From assembly GCA_015058655.1 (NCBI GenBank), contig SVBX01000002.1, positions 62,001-126,000 on the forward strand: a DNA stretch of 64,000 bases, given 5' to 3'. Source of the DNA: Pseudoselenomonas ruminantium (GTDB lineage Bacteria; Bacillota; Negativicutes; Selenomonadales; Selenomonadaceae). This document shows, piece after piece, positions 1-9,185 of the stretch. Every line of letters begins with the position of its first letter. Position 1 is the first letter of the stretch. The position numbers were made by a program, and so were the translations under genes. The notes under the pieces are model-generated. The model did no database searches. It was given only the letters and a program-made list of their open reading frames with translations, and had not been told where the DNA came from.

Positions 1-1281
1 GATAAGGTTCTTCCTGCGGATCTGGAGATTTTTCGTAGGCTGATAAGCAAGCAGGGAAGTATTAGCGATGTCAGGAAATCCTTGCAGGTTCTTACCAGTA
101 TGCTTCATGCCGAATATGGCAAAAAGGCGATTCTTCTTATTGATGAGTATGATGTGCCTTTGGCCAAAGCCAGCGAGAGGGATTTGGAACGGGAAGATTT
201 TTATCCGCAGATGTTGGATGTCATCAGGGGACTGTTCGATAATGCCATGAAAACCAATGAGCATCTGGAACTGGCGGTGCTTACGGGGTGCCTTCGTATT
301 TCCAAGGAAAGCATTTTCACGGGCATGAATAACTTTGCCTGCTATTCCATACTTGACACCGAATTCAGTGAGTATTTCGGCTTTACCGAGGCCGAGGTCA
401 GGGAAATCTTGAGAGCTATTGGCTCTGAGGAAAGCTATGAAAAAGTCAAGCAGTGGTATGACGGCTATATTTTTGGCAAGAGCCATGTTTTCTGCCCCTG
501 GGATGTAATCTGCTATCTGGCGACTCTGCAGAATGACAGGGAGGCCCGCCCCAAGAACTACTGGCGCAATACCAGCGGCAATGGCATTCTGCTGACCTTT
601 GTGGCGCGCAGCGATTTCGATGTGTCGGATAAATTTGAAACCTTGCTGAATGGCGGCACCATCAGGCAGCGGGTTTATGATGAGCTGACCTACGACAGCC
701 TTCATGAATCAGAGGAAAATCTTTGGAGCCTGCTCCTGATGACGGGCTATGTCACCAAGGTCAGGCCTGGTGATGAGGGGGACGAGGTGGAGCTGCGCCT
801 GCCCAACAGGGAGATAGGCAACCTCTTTGCGGATACGGTAGTGAAGCACTTCAAAGAATCTCTTGATACCACTGTCCAGAAGGAACTGTTGGAGGCTTTG
901 TGGAACGGCGAGGAAGAAAGAGCCTCGGAGCTGATGACAGATATCCTTTTCACCACTATCAGCTACCATGACTATCATGAGAACTACTATCACGCCTTCC
1001 TGACAGGCTTGCTGACGGGCATGGGATATGCGGTGAAGTCCAATCAGGAAAACGGCCTTGGCCGCACGGATATAGATATCAGGGAAAAGAAAAAGCGGCG
1101 AGCCATGATTATCGAAGCCAAGAAATCCGCTTCGGCAGAGGACATGGAAAAAGACGCTCTGGCAGGAGTGAAGCAGATTGCCGCTAGAGAATATCTGAAA
1201 GGCTTCGAGGGATATAGGTCAGTGCTGGGCTATGGGGTGGCTTTTTACAGGAAGATGGCGCTGGTGAAGAAGCTATGCTGA
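1..1281 (+). CDS. AAA-ATPase-like / DUF1703 PD-(D/E)XK nuclease family protein (5' partial)
   Basis: The reading frame is open from base 1, so the N-terminus lies outside the window; the first ATG inside (82) is not the real start. The protein belongs to the large family with an N-terminal AAA-ATPase-like domain (here from the Walker-B-like LLIDEYDVPL, codons 44-53) and a C-terminal DUF1703 PD-(D/E)XK nuclease-like domain. The C-terminal motif is intact: GRTDIDI followed by MIIEAKKS at about codons 355-376 supplies the Asp and E-x-K. The cellular role of this family is not established; a mobile or defence role is often suspected. A second, broken member sits at 27783-29106. The gene ends 18 nt before the next start. 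Confidence 0.8.
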   Translation, partial: DKVLPADLEIFRRLISKQGSISDVRKSLQVLTSMLHAEYGKKAILLIDEYDVPLAKASERDLEREDFYPQMLDVIRGLFDNAMKTNEHLELAVLTGCLRISKESIFTGMNNFACYSILDTEFSEYFGFTEAEVREILRAIGSEESYEKVKQWYDGYIFGKSHVFCPWDVICYLATLQNDREARPKNYWRNTSGNGILLTFVARSDFDVSDKFETLLNGGTIRQRVYDELTYDSLHESEENLWSLLLMTGYVTKVRPGDEGDEVELRLPNREIGNLFADTVVKHFKESLDTTVQKELLEALWNGEEERASELMTDILFTTISYHDYHENYYHAFLTGLLTGMGYAVKSNQENGLGRTDIDIREKKKRRAMIIEAKKSASAEDMEKDALAGVKQIAAREYLKGFEGYRSVLGYGVAFYRKMALVKKLC

Positions 1282-1299
1282 AATCTGGAGGTTGAGATT

Positions 1300-4098
1300 T
1301 TGAAACGCAGTGAGAAGATATATGAGTATATACGAGAGTATTCTCTGGGGCAGAAAAAGGAAGACCTGCAAGGCGCTATCGGACTGGAGGCTCAGGAAAT
1401 TGCGGATGCCTTGGGAATCCTGCGCAACAATGTTTCCAAAGAACTCAATGAATTGCACCGCCTGGACAGGATCGTGAAGTTCAAGGGGCGGCCGGTGAAG
1501 TATTTTGACAAGGCGGCTTTGGAGGAAATCCTGGGGACGGAGCTGGGGGAGGGGCCCTGCCAATATCTGGATGTCTCCGAGTGCCGCAGTCCCGAGGCGG
1601 CGGAGGAAGAAGCCAATCCCTTTGCTCGTCTGATCGGTGCTGAGCAGAGCCTTTCGCGGCAGGTGGAGCAGGCCAAGGCAGCTATCCTTTACCCGCCTGA
1701 TGGGCTGCATACCTTGATTGTGGGCCAGACCGGCGTGGGCAAGACCCTCTTTGCCCATATGATGTTTGCCTACGGCAAGGCCATGCACCGTTTTTCGATG
1801 GATGCACCTTTTGTCACTTTCAACTGCGCCGATTACTACAATAATCCCCAGCTCTTGATTTCCCATGTCTTTGGTCATCAGAAGGGAGCTTTCACAGGGG
1901 CGGACAAGGACAAGGCCGGCCTGGTGGAAGAAGCGGACGGTGGCGTCCTGTTCCTGGACGAGATTCACCGCCTGCCGCCTGAGGGCCAGGAGATGATCTT
2001 CTACTTCATGGATACGGGCACCTTCAACCGGCTGGGAGAGACTACCCGCTCCCGCAAGGCCAAGGTGCTGATCATCGGGGCCACCACCGAAGACCCGGAT
2101 TCTGCCCTGACCAAGACTTTTGTGCGCCGCATTCCTAACATCATCAAGATCAAGCCCCTGTCTGAGCGCAGCCTGGTGGAGAAAATCGACATCATCAAGC
2201 TGCTGTTCAGGGAAGAGGCCCAGCGGGTGAAGAAGCCTGTCCGCATTACCGTGGAGTCGGTGAAGGCCCTTATCGGCAGCATCGGCAGCGGCAATGTGGG
2301 GCAGCTGAAGTCGAACATCAAGCTCTTGTGCGCCCAGGCCTTCCTGAACGGCATTGATAATCCGGACTTTATCGAGGTGGATTTCAAGATGCTGCCGGAG
2401 GGGCTGAAGGACGGCCTCTTGACCTTGTCTTCCAATCGTCAGGCGCTGGCGGAACTGGCCCAGTATATTGCAGAGCCTCTGGTGATCTCACCTGCAGGGG
2501 GCAAGAAAGCTTCTGCCGACGAGGAGCAGGGACATGCGTCCTTCAATCTGTACCAAGTGGTGGAGGACAAGGTGTCCCTCCTGCGGAATGAGGGCATCAG
2601 CGCCGATCTCATCAAGCAGATCGTGGCTACCGATGTGAATGTGTATGTGAAGGAACTATATAATAAGAAGCATTCTGTCAATATGACCACCAGGGAGCGA
2701 CTGCTGAAGATTGTGGATGCCTCCCTGGTGGACTTTGCGGAGCAGATTGCCCTTTTCGTGCAGAAGCGCATGAACCGCAGCTACCGTGACCGCTTCCTCT
2801 ATGCCTTCAGCCTGCATCTTTCGGCCTTCTTGAAGCGCATCAAGGCCAAGGAGGTCATTCCCTACACGGCGGAAATCGAGGGGGCGGTGCCTCAGGATTC
2901 CCTGTGCCTGCAGGTGGCCATGGAAATAGGGGAGAAGATTGAGGCTCATTATTTCCTGAAGGTGCCGCGAGTTGAGATTGAATACATCGCCCTGCTTTTG
3001 GAATCGGCAGAGGATGATGATCTGAGCGACCGGGTTTCCATCATCGTGGCTACCCATGGCACCAGCACCGCCAGTTCCATGGTGGAGGTGGCTCAGAAGC
3101 TCTTCAGTTCTGCCGATACCAATATCATTGCTGTGGATATGCCGCTGGAAACAGGCCCCCAGCAGATATTGGAGCAGATGACAGCCATGCTGCGGGCCAT
3201 GGATTGCCGCAGGGGGGTGTTGATACTGGCGGATATGGGCTCTCTCTGCAATATCGGCTCTATTATCTCCGAGCGGCTGAAAATACCTGTACGCACCTTG
3301 GATATGGTCTCTACGCCCTTGATTCTCGAAGCCATGCGGAAGGTGGATATCGCGGGCATGGATCTGGATAGCATCTATGAATCCCTGAGAAGCTTCAAGG
3401 GCTATGACAGCGTGGATGCAGGCAGCCAGCGGCGGGAGGTGGATGGCAAGCCTGAAGCCATCGTCACCATCTGCACCACGGGGCAGGGGGCGGCCATGAA
3501 GCTGAAAGCCCTGGTGGAAGATATCCTGCATCATGCAGGCCGGGCCATCGAGGTTATACCTGTGGGCCTGGTGAAGCTGGATGAAAATCTGGAGGAACTG
3601 GCCAAGGATTATCACATCATCGCTGCCGTGGGCATGAAGAAACCCTCGGCGCCCATTCCCTTCATTCCTCTGGAGCAGCTCATAGACGGCTCAGGGGAAA
3701 AGATGCTGACGGAATTGGTGCTGGACAGCGAGATCGCCATGGTGCCCAAAGAAAAGGGCAATATGGTGGTGCAGAAGCTCTGCGAGGAGTCCCTGCAGAA
3801 ATTCCTCACCTATCTGAACCCTGCCAAGGTCATGGGCGTGCTGCTGGAGTTTGACCGACAATTAGAAGAAGATTTGAAACTGCATCTATCGAATCCTTTG
3901 AAAATACGCTTGCTGGTACATTGCGGTTGTGCCTTGGAGCGCATCGTCACCAGATCTCCCCTGCAATACAAAGATGATAAGGAGAGGGTTGATACAGTCA
4001 AGCTGGAGGCCGTGAAAAAGGCCGCTCGCATCTTTGAGGACAGCCTGAAACTGCATTTTTCTGAGGATGAGTATTACTTTATGGCCAATATGCTCTAG
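1300..4098 (+). CDS. levR: LevR/ManR-type sigma-54-dependent PTS regulator
   Basis: A 932-residue enhancer-binding activator of sigma-54 RNA polymerase, controlled by PTS phosphorylation. Domains in order: winged helix (1-70); AAA+ domain with Walker A GQTGVGKT (about 140), the sigma-54 contact motif GAFTGAD (about 195) and Walker B LFLDEIHRL (about 215); a PRD; an EIIA-Man-like domain with IIVATHG (His about 584); and a second PRD at the C-terminus. The TTG start at 1300 has GGAGG (1287-1291) in front; no better ATG exists. Its obvious target is the sigma-54 promoter at 4338-4353 ahead of the mannose-type PTS genes. LevR of Bacillus has this architecture; the exact sugar is unknown. Confidence 0.93.
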   Translation: MKRSEKIYEYIREYSLGQKKEDLQGAIGLEAQEIADALGILRNNVSKELNELHRLDRIVKFKGRPVKYFDKAALEEILGTELGEGPCQYLDVSECRSPEAAEEEANPFARLIGAEQSLSRQVEQAKAAILYPPDGLHTLIVGQTGVGKTLFAHMMFAYGKAMHRFSMDAPFVTFNCADYYNNPQLLISHVFGHQKGAFTGADKDKAGLVEEADGGVLFLDEIHRLPPEGQEMIFYFMDTGTFNRLGETTRSRKAKVLIIGATTEDPDSALTKTFVRRIPNIIKIKPLSERSLVEKIDIIKLLFREEAQRVKKPVRITVESVKALIGSIGSGNVGQLKSNIKLLCAQAFLNGIDNPDFIEVDFKMLPEGLKDGLLTLSSNRQALAELAQYIAEPLVISPAGGKKASADEEQGHASFNLYQVVEDKVSLLRNEGISADLIKQIVATDVNVYVKELYNKKHSVNMTTRERLLKIVDASLVDFAEQIALFVQKRMNRSYRDRFLYAFSLHLSAFLKRIKAKEVIPYTAEIEGAVPQDSLCLQVAMEIGEKIEAHYFLKVPRVEIEYIALLLESAEDDDLSDRVSIIVATHGTSTASSMVEVAQKLFSSADTNIIAVDMPLETGPQQILEQMTAMLRAMDCRRGVLILADMGSLCNIGSIISERLKIPVRTLDMVSTPLILEAMRKVDIAGMDLDSIYESLRSFKGYDSVDAGSQRREVDGKPEAIVTICTTGQGAAMKLKALVEDILHHAGRAIEVIPVGLVKLDENLEELAKDYHIIAAVGMKKPSAPIPFIPLEQLIDGSGEKMLTELVLDSEIAMVPKEKGNMVVQKLCEESLQKFLTYLNPAKVMGVLLEFDRQLEEDLKLHLSNPLKIRLLVHCGCALERIVTRSPLQYKDDKERVDTVKLEAVKKAARIFEDSLKLHFSEDEYYFMANML

Positions 4099-4145
4099 GA
4101 TAAGGAGCGTAAATAGGCTTTATAAGGCAAAAAAATGATACAGAA

Positions 4146-4187
4146 AATACACTATGCCATGACAAATGTCATAGTGTATTTTTTTAT
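4146..4187 (+). terminator. Rho-independent terminator after levR
   Basis: A perfect 11-bp stem (AATACACTATG / CATAGTGTATT) is followed by a run of T. The loop contains a second 6-bp palindrome, ATGACA-AA-TGTCAT (4159-4172), that could form instead of the outer stem. Confidence 0.75.
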
Positions 4188-4205
4188 CATGATACAAAAA
4201 AGAGC

Positions 4206-4244
4206 GTATCAAAAGGGCGATTTTTAGTATCAAAGTGTATCAAA
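4206..4244 (+). promoter_or_regulatory. Candidate upstream activator sites for the LevR-type regulator
   Basis: GTATCAAA occurs three times, at 4206-4213, 4227-4234 and 4237-4244, with a related GATACAAA at 4191. Start-to-start distances are 21 and 10 bp, about two and one helical turns, so the sites lie on one DNA face about 100-130 bp upstream of the -24 element. This is the usual place and arrangement for an enhancer. That LevR binds here is inference. Confidence 0.5.
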
Positions 4245-4337
4245 AAAGAAATTACTGTATTGGCGGCAGTTTTTGAAGCATGGAAAAAATCTGTAAATTC
4301 AAGGCTTTCCAGACTTTTTTCATTTAATACACAAAGT

Positions 4338-4353
4338 TGGCACGCTGCTTGCA
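4338..4353 (+). promoter_or_regulatory. Sigma-54 (-24/-12) promoter of the mannose-family PTS operon
   Basis: TGGCAC-N5-TTGCA matches the sigma-54 consensus exactly, with GG and GC separated by 10 bases. It lies about 85 bp upstream of the EIIA start codon and directly follows the gene for a sigma-54 activator. No competing -35/-10 pair is evident. Confidence 0.93.
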
Positions 4354-4441
4354 TTATATAAGGGCATAAGGCAAAAAACGCCAAAAGAAATTATATTCAT
4401 TCAATGATGTATGTTTTGTTTTATTGCAAGGAGGTAACAAG

Positions 4442-4873
4442 ATGTTTGGAATCATTGTTGGTACCCACGGCATTTTTGCGCAGGAACTGGTAAAGTCCTG
4501 CGAGATGATCTGCGGCGAGCAGAAGAATGTCCGCGCAGTGACCCTTATCCCCGGTGAGGGCCCCGATGATGTGGTGGCTAAGTATGAAGCTGCTATCAAG
4601 GAGCTTGACTGCGATGGCGGCGTGCTCTTCCTGAATGACCTGTTCGGCGGCAGCCCTTACAATGCAGCTTGCCGTCTGGTAATCAGCAACGAGAAATATG
4701 GCATCGTCACCGGCGTGAACCTGCCCATGCTCATCGAGATGTGCAGCGCTCAGCTCATGGATGATGGCTCTGATATCAAGGATCTCATGCAGAAAGCCGT
4801 TGATGCCGGCAAGAATGGCACCCAGACTTTCCATGCCAGCTCTATTTCTGATGATGACGAGGAGGAACTTTAA
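4442..4873 (+). CDS. PTS mannose-family EIIA
   Basis: A 143-residue EIIA-Man protein, which receives phosphate from HPr on a His and passes it to EIIB. The phospho-acceptor is in IIVGTHG near the N-terminus (His10). The family's usual IIA domain is about 140 residues, so it is full length and separate rather than fused to IIB. The ATG at 4442 follows AAGGAGGTAAC; the in-frame TTG at 4424 has no ribosome-binding site. It is first in a IIA-IIB-IIC-IID operon; the next start is 2 nt after its stop. Confidence 0.93.
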   Translation: MFGIIVGTHGIFAQELVKSCEMICGEQKNVRAVTLIPGEGPDDVVAKYEAAIKELDCDGGVLFLNDLFGGSPYNAACRLVISNEKYGIVTGVNLPMLIEMCSAQLMDDGSDIKDLMQKAVDAGKNGTQTFHASSISDDDEEEL

Positions 4874-4875
4874 TT

Positions 4876-5352
4876 ATGAATATCGTACTTGCACGCATTG
4901 ATGACCGTCTTATCCATGGTCAGGTAGCAACTGTCTGGTCCAAGGTGACCGGCTGCAGCCGCATCATCGTCTGCGATGACGAGGTGGCCAAGGACACCAT
5001 CCGCGCAACCCTCTTGAAGCAGGTTGCTCCCGCTGGCATCAAGAGCCATGTGGTTGACCTGGAGAAGGCTGTCCGCGTTTACAACAACCCCAAGTATGAG
5101 AATGAGAAGTGCCTGCTGCTCTTCACCAACCCCACCAGCGTCCTCTACATGGTGGAGCATGGCGTTGACATCAAGAGCGTCAACATCGGCGGCATGAGCT
5201 TCAAGGAAGGCAAGCACCAGATCACTGGCGCTGTGTCCGTGGATGACAAGGACATCGACGCTTTCAAGAAGCTCAACGAGAAGGGCATCGAGCTGGAGAT
5301 CCGCAAGGTTGATACGGATTCCAAGGTCATGCTGATGGATGTCCTCAAGTAA
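4876..5352 (+). CDS. PTS mannose/fructose/sorbose-family EIIB
   Basis: A 158-residue cytoplasmic EIIB that phosphorylates the incoming sugar. The signature RIDDRLIHGQV with the active-site His (about residue 15) is at the N-terminus. A GAGGAGG ribosome-binding site lies in the end of the IIA gene, pointing to coupled translation. The substrate (mannose, fructose, sorbose or an amino sugar) cannot be read from the sequence. Confidence 0.93.
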   Translation: MNIVLARIDDRLIHGQVATVWSKVTGCSRIIVCDDEVAKDTIRATLLKQVAPAGIKSHVVDLEKAVRVYNNPKYENEKCLLLFTNPTSVLYMVEHGVDIKSVNIGGMSFKEGKHQITGAVSVDDKDIDAFKKLNEKGIELEIRKVDTDSKVMLMDVLK

Positions 5353-5365
5353 GATTGGTTTCGGC

Positions 5366-5386
5366 GGGGCGGGCCTTTCCTGCCCC
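5366..5386 (+). promoter_or_regulatory. Intercistronic GC-rich hairpin between EIIB and EIIC
   Basis: GGGGCGGG and CCTGCCCC form a strong short stem in the 86-nt gap between IIB and IIC, without a following T-run. Such stems usually stabilise or process mRNA, which would set different levels for the soluble and the membrane components. The function is inference. Confidence 0.45.
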
Positions 5387-5438
5387 TTGAAATAAGAGGA
5401 ATTATATATATCAAGAGAATCAATGGAGGGAAAACACA

Positions 5439-6242
5439 ATGGAAATCAGTGGAATCCAAATTCTTCTAGTTTTCATCTTCGCAACCATTGCCGGTATGGG
5501 CAGCTGCTTGGATGAATTCCAGACTCACCGCCCCTTGATTGCCTGCACGGCAACAGGTCTCATCCTCGGCGATATGACTTCTGGTATCATCATCGGTGGT
5601 ACTCTGGAGATGATGGCTCTGGGCTGGATGAACATCGGCGCAGCTATCGCTCCTGATGCGGCTCTCGCATCCGTCATTTCTACCATCCTCGTGGTGGCAG
5701 GCCATCAGGATATCTCCACCGGTATTGCTATCGCCATGCCTATCGCTGCTGCTGGTCAGGTGCTCGCTATCATTTGTAAGACCGTATCCGTGGTCTTCCA
5801 GCACTGGGCTGACGGCTATGCCGAGAAGGGTTCTACCTTCGGCATTGATATGTGCCACTATCTGGCTCTCGTGTTCCAGGGTCTCCGCGTTGGCGTTCCC
5901 GCTGTCATCGTCGCTATGACGGTCGGCACTGATGCTGTCCAGAGCATGCTGGCAGCCCTGCCTCCGGTCATCACCGGCGGCCTGCAGGTTGCTTCCGGCT
6001 TCATCGTGGTCGTAGGTTATGCGATGGTCATCAACATGATGGGCGCAGATTACCTCATGCCTTTCTTCTTCCTGGGTTTCGTTGTCGCTGCTTTCACGGA
6101 TTTCAACCTGGTTGCTCTCGGCGTTATCGGCCTGGTGGCTGCTATCGTCTACATCCAGCTCAATCCTAAGTATCAGGCTGTTGCCGCTGCACCTGCTGCC
6201 GCTGCTGCATCTACCAGCGACATGGACGACGAACTCGATTAA
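5439..6242 (+). CDS. PTS mannose-family EIIC membrane permease
   Basis: A 267-residue polytopic protein that forms the sugar channel with EIID. Hydrophobic helices run through most of the length, with typical motifs GMGSCLDEFQTHRP and GGTLEMMALGWMNIGAA. The last 25 residues are an Ala-rich hydrophilic tail ending in MDDELD. Start ATG 5439 follows GGAGGG. It is 18 nt upstream of the IID start. Confidence 0.93.
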   Translation: MEISGIQILLVFIFATIAGMGSCLDEFQTHRPLIACTATGLILGDMTSGIIIGGTLEMMALGWMNIGAAIAPDAALASVISTILVVAGHQDISTGIAIAMPIAAAGQVLAIICKTVSVVFQHWADGYAEKGSTFGIDMCHYLALVFQGLRVGVPAVIVAMTVGTDAVQSMLAALPPVITGGLQVASGFIVVVGYAMVINMMGADYLMPFFFLGFVVAAFTDFNLVALGVIGLVAAIVYIQLNPKYQAVAAAPAAAAASTSDMDDELD

Positions 6243-6260
6243 TGGGGAGGTAGGAAGATA

Positions 6261-7085
6261 ATGGAAAAGAAACTCACTAGTTCTGATTTTTTCTGGGCAT
6301 TTGTCCGCTCTAACTTCCTGCAGGCTTCCTGGAACATGGAGCGTATGCAGGGCTTGGGATACTGCTTCGGCATGGTTCCTATCCTGAAGCGCCTCTATGA
6401 GGGCGAGGAGCTGAAACAGGCTCTGAAGCGTCACCTGGAGTTCTATAACACTCAGCCTTTCGTGACTGCTCCCATCATCGGCATCACTGCCGCTATGGAG
6501 GAGAAGAAAGCTAACGGCGCTGACATTCCCGATGGCGTTATCAACGGTATCAAAGTCGGTATGATGGGCCCCCTGGCCGGCGTAGGCGACCCGATTTTCT
6601 GGGGTACTCTCCGTCCTATCACTGCAGCTCTCGGCGCTTCCATCGCTATGAGCGGCAGCCTCCTCGGACCTATCCTCTTCTTCTTGCTCTTCAACCTGGT
6701 TCGCCTGCTGGTTCGTTGGTACGGCATCAGCTACGGCTATTCCAAGGGTACCGATATCGTGCAGGATGTGGCTGGCAACAAGCTCCAGAAGCTCACTGAG
6801 GGCGCTTCCATCCTGGGCCTCTTCGTCATGGGCGCACTGGTCAACAAGTGGACTAGTGTCAACATCCCCATTGTGGTTTCCGAGATCACCAACGCCAAGG
6901 GCGAGCATGTGGTCACCACCGTGCAGGGCATCCTGGACAGCCTGATGCCTGGCCTGGTTCCCCTGCTCCTGACCTTCATGTGCATGGGTCTTCTCAAGAA
7001 GAAGGTCAATGCCATCTGGATCATCTTCGGCCTCTTCGCTCTGGGCATTGTCTGCTTCGCACTTGGCATCATGAATGTGAAGTAA
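6261..7085 (+). CDS. PTS mannose-family EIID
   Basis: A 274-residue EIID, the second membrane component of mannose-type PTS. It begins with LTSSDFFWAFVRSNFLQASWNMERMQGLGY, whose N-terminal part is diagnostic of the family, and carries MMGPLAGVGDPIFWGT in the middle. C-terminal helices are strongly hydrophobic. GGGAGG precedes the ATG. It is the last gene of the operon, and a terminator follows within 65 nt. Confidence 0.92.
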   Translation: MEKKLTSSDFFWAFVRSNFLQASWNMERMQGLGYCFGMVPILKRLYEGEELKQALKRHLEFYNTQPFVTAPIIGITAAMEEKKANGADIPDGVINGIKVGMMGPLAGVGDPIFWGTLRPITAALGASIAMSGSLLGPILFFLLFNLVRLLVRWYGISYGYSKGTDIVQDVAGNKLQKLTEGASILGLFVMGALVNKWTSVNIPIVVSEITNAKGEHVVTTVQGILDSLMPGLVPLLLTFMCMGLLKKKVNAIWIIFGLFALGIVCFALGIMNVK

Positions 7086-7118
7086 GCTGTAAAAGCATAT
7101 CCGGAAGGGATTTCTATG

Positions 7119-7148
7119 GGTGGCGGGCATTTGCCCGCCGCCTTTTTT
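7119..7148 (+). terminator. Terminator of the mannose PTS operon
   Basis: GGCGGGC-ATTT-GCCCGCC followed by GCC and six T residues. Confidence 0.9.
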
Positions 7149-7173
7149 ATGCGTTGCTTTGCCTATTTAGGCA

Positions 7174-7202
7174 TTTACATTTTCATGTGATTTTTGTAAA
7201 AT
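7174..7202 (+). promoter_or_regulatory. Sigma-70-type promoter of pfkA
   Basis: TTTACA, 17-base spacer, TAAAAT. It lies between the PTS terminator and the pfkA start, giving a leader of about 55 nt. Confidence 0.6.
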
Positions 7203-7266
7203 AGATGCAAGAGAACCATCTGCAATCAGTCGATTAGTTTCTATATAATAGGGAGAGATGTTCCAA

Positions 7267-8232
7267 ATGATTAAAAAAGCGATTGCCGTGATGACTTCTG
7301 GCGGCGACAGCCCGGGCATGAATGCTGCTGCCCGTGCTGTGGTGCGTACGGCTCTCAGCGAGGGCGTGGGGGTCTACGGCATCTATAACGGCTATCAGGG
7401 CATGCTGGAAGATGATATCGTGGAACTGGACAGCCGCAGCGTCAGCGACATGATACAGCGTGGTGGTACCTTCCTGGGCACTGCGCGCTCCATGGAGTTC
7501 AAGACGCCTGAGGGCCGCAAGAAGGGCTTTGACAACCTGATGAAGCACGGTATCGAGGGCCTGGTCATCATCGGTGGTGACGGCAGCCTCACCGGTGGTT
7601 CTCTCCTGTCCAAGGAAACGGGCATTCCCATCGTGGGCCTGCCGGGCACCATTGACAACGATGTGTGGGGCATGGATTACACCATCGGCTGCGATACCGC
7701 TGCCAACACCATCGTGGATGCCATCAACAAGCTTCGCGACACTGCTTCTGCTCATCGCCGTATCATGGTGGTGGAGGTCATGGGCCGCAATTCCGGTTGG
7801 CTGGCCATGATGGCAGGCATTGCCGGCGGTGCTGAGTATGTGCTGGTGCCTGAGGTGAAGTACGACCTGGATGAGATGTGCCATGAGCTGAAGGCCATGT
7901 ACGATGCAGGCAAGCGCTACAGCATCATTGTCATCGCCGAGGGCGCAGGTTCCGGCGTGGGCCTGGGCAAGGTGGTAGAGGAAAAGACGGGCATCGACAC
8001 CCGTGTTTCCGTGCTGGGACACATCCAGCGTGGGGGCTCTCCCACGGTGGAGGATCGCATGAAAGCCTCCCTGCTGGGCGAGAAGGCAGCTCTTGCCATC
8101 ATCTCCGGCGCTACCAATCTGGTCTTTGGCTTCAATGAGGGCAAGGTAGTAGGCGTCAATCTCTTCGAGGCTGTCAACAACACCAAGACCCTCGACCCGG
8201 AGCTGGTTCGTCTGGCTCGTGTGCTGGCATAA
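7267..8232 (+). CDS. pfkA: ATP-dependent 6-phosphofructokinase
   Basis: A 321-residue enzyme that converts fructose 6-phosphate and ATP to fructose 1,6-bisphosphate. ATP-binding MTSGGDSPGMNAA is at the N-terminus, GGDGS is at about residue 103, the catalytic TIDND at about 128, and MGRNSGWLA at about 171. The GGDGS form favours ATP over pyrophosphate. The ATG at 7267 is preferred to the one at 7258 because GGGAGAG ends 10 nt before it and homologues begin MIKKI/A. It lies next to the PTS operon, matching flow of PTS sugars into glycolysis, but has its own promoter and terminator. Confidence 0.95.
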   Translation: MIKKAIAVMTSGGDSPGMNAAARAVVRTALSEGVGVYGIYNGYQGMLEDDIVELDSRSVSDMIQRGGTFLGTARSMEFKTPEGRKKGFDNLMKHGIEGLVIIGGDGSLTGGSLLSKETGIPIVGLPGTIDNDVWGMDYTIGCDTAANTIVDAINKLRDTASAHRRIMVVEVMGRNSGWLAMMAGIAGGAEYVLVPEVKYDLDEMCHELKAMYDAGKRYSIIVIAEGAGSGVGLGKVVEEKTGIDTRVSVLGHIQRGGSPTVEDRMKASLLGEKAALAIISGATNLVFGFNEGKVVGVNLFEAVNNTKTLDPELVRLARVLA

Positions 8233-8272
8233 ACGCCGCAGCCTGCATAGATAATATAGCTTTAGATGCAGC

Positions 8273-8320
8273 AAAAATTGCCCTCAGCGGTTTATTCCCT
8301 GAGGGCAAAATTTTTTTTAT
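8273..8320 (+). terminator. Terminator of pfkA
   Basis: AATTGCCCTCAG and CTGAGGGCAAAATT form a long stem followed by eight T residues. Further on, 8381-8405 holds another AT-rich hairpin (AGGGTG ... CGCCCT) in the leader of the next gene; nothing else is evident in the 8232-8479 gap. Confidence 0.88.
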
Positions 8321-8478
8321 TTACTACTTAACTTTTCTTATCAAAGTTACGATATAGATATTGAGAGAATTTGCTTTTCAGGGTGGTTTTTTAAAACACG
8401 CCCTAAGCTATTTTTTCATTGGGGCCGTGGGGAGGTCAGGGAATATCCTTTATTTTATGGGAAAAGGAGGCAATTAAC

Positions 8479-9144
8479 ATGGATGTTAATACAATGGTTA
8501 ATGTTTCCACCAGCCTAAGCACCTTGAATGTAAAGCAGGGAAACGGCAGCGCGGCAGCAGCGGCGCCAAAGGCCGAGGCTCAGACGGGAGCTCAGGCTCC
8601 GGCTGACGCCTATCAGGTGGACGTAACAGATGCGGCCAAGAGCCATGGGGAGGCTGTGAAGGGCCTGACGGCAGAGCAGATTGATATTCTGCAGCAGGGC
8701 ATTGACAACTCCTACAAGATGATGATTTCTGTGTTGACGGAAAACAACGCCAAACTCCAGGGCTGGCTGGACGAGGGCATTGGCAAGCTGGCCTTTGGGG
8801 ATATGCAGATTGATTCCTCGCAGTTTGGCCTGCCTGCTGTAGGCACCACGCCTGAAGAAGCTGAGAAGGCCGTGGGTGAGGGCGGTGACTATTCCGTTGA
8901 TGCAGTAGCAGGGCGTATTTTCGATATGGCCAAGGCCATTGCAGGTGATGACCCGGAGAAGCTCAAAGCCATGCAGGATGCAGTGGAGGAGGGCTTCAAG
9001 CAGGCTGGCCTTGCCTGGAAGGATACCATGGGCACCGACAAGATGCCTCAAATTACCCAGGATACCCATGATGAGATCAATAAGCGTTTCGATGAGCTCT
9101 ATGCCAAACTCACGGGGGCGGCTGCTGAGGGAAAATCGGAGTAA
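8479..9144 (+). CDS. Hypothetical protein, DUF5610-like, flagellum-associated context
   Basis: A 221-residue soluble protein without signal peptide or membrane segment. The N-terminal 50 residues are Ala/Ser/Gln-rich and look disordered. The C-terminal half (YSVDAVAGRIFDMAKAIAGD, then EEGFKQAGLAWKDTMG and QITQDTHDEINKRFD) resembles the DUF5610-type domain found near flagellar genes in Selenomonadaceae. The ATG at 8479 has AAAAGGAGG in front; the longer in-frame start at 8419 does not. It is co-transcribed with the FliD-like gene 41 nt downstream. The function is not known. Confidence 0.75.
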   Translation: MDVNTMVNVSTSLSTLNVKQGNGSAAAAAPKAEAQTGAQAPADAYQVDVTDAAKSHGEAVKGLTAEQIDILQQGIDNSYKMMISVLTENNAKLQGWLDEGIGKLAFGDMQIDSSQFGLPAVGTTPEEAEKAVGEGGDYSVDAVAGRIFDMAKAIAGDDPEKLKAMQDAVEEGFKQAGLAWKDTMGTDKMPQITQDTHDEINKRFDELYAKLTGAAAEGKSE

Positions 9145-9185
9145 GAGCCATATCATCAAAATTCCAGGGAAAGGAGGTATGACTT

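Noticed and set aside
5466-7130. A 554-codon open frame on the minus strand opposite the PTS IIC and IID genes
   Set aside because: It is rich in His, Asp and Ser with no recognisable domain, has no ribosome-binding site, and mirrors well-supported membrane proteins; it is a product of codon bias on the other strand.
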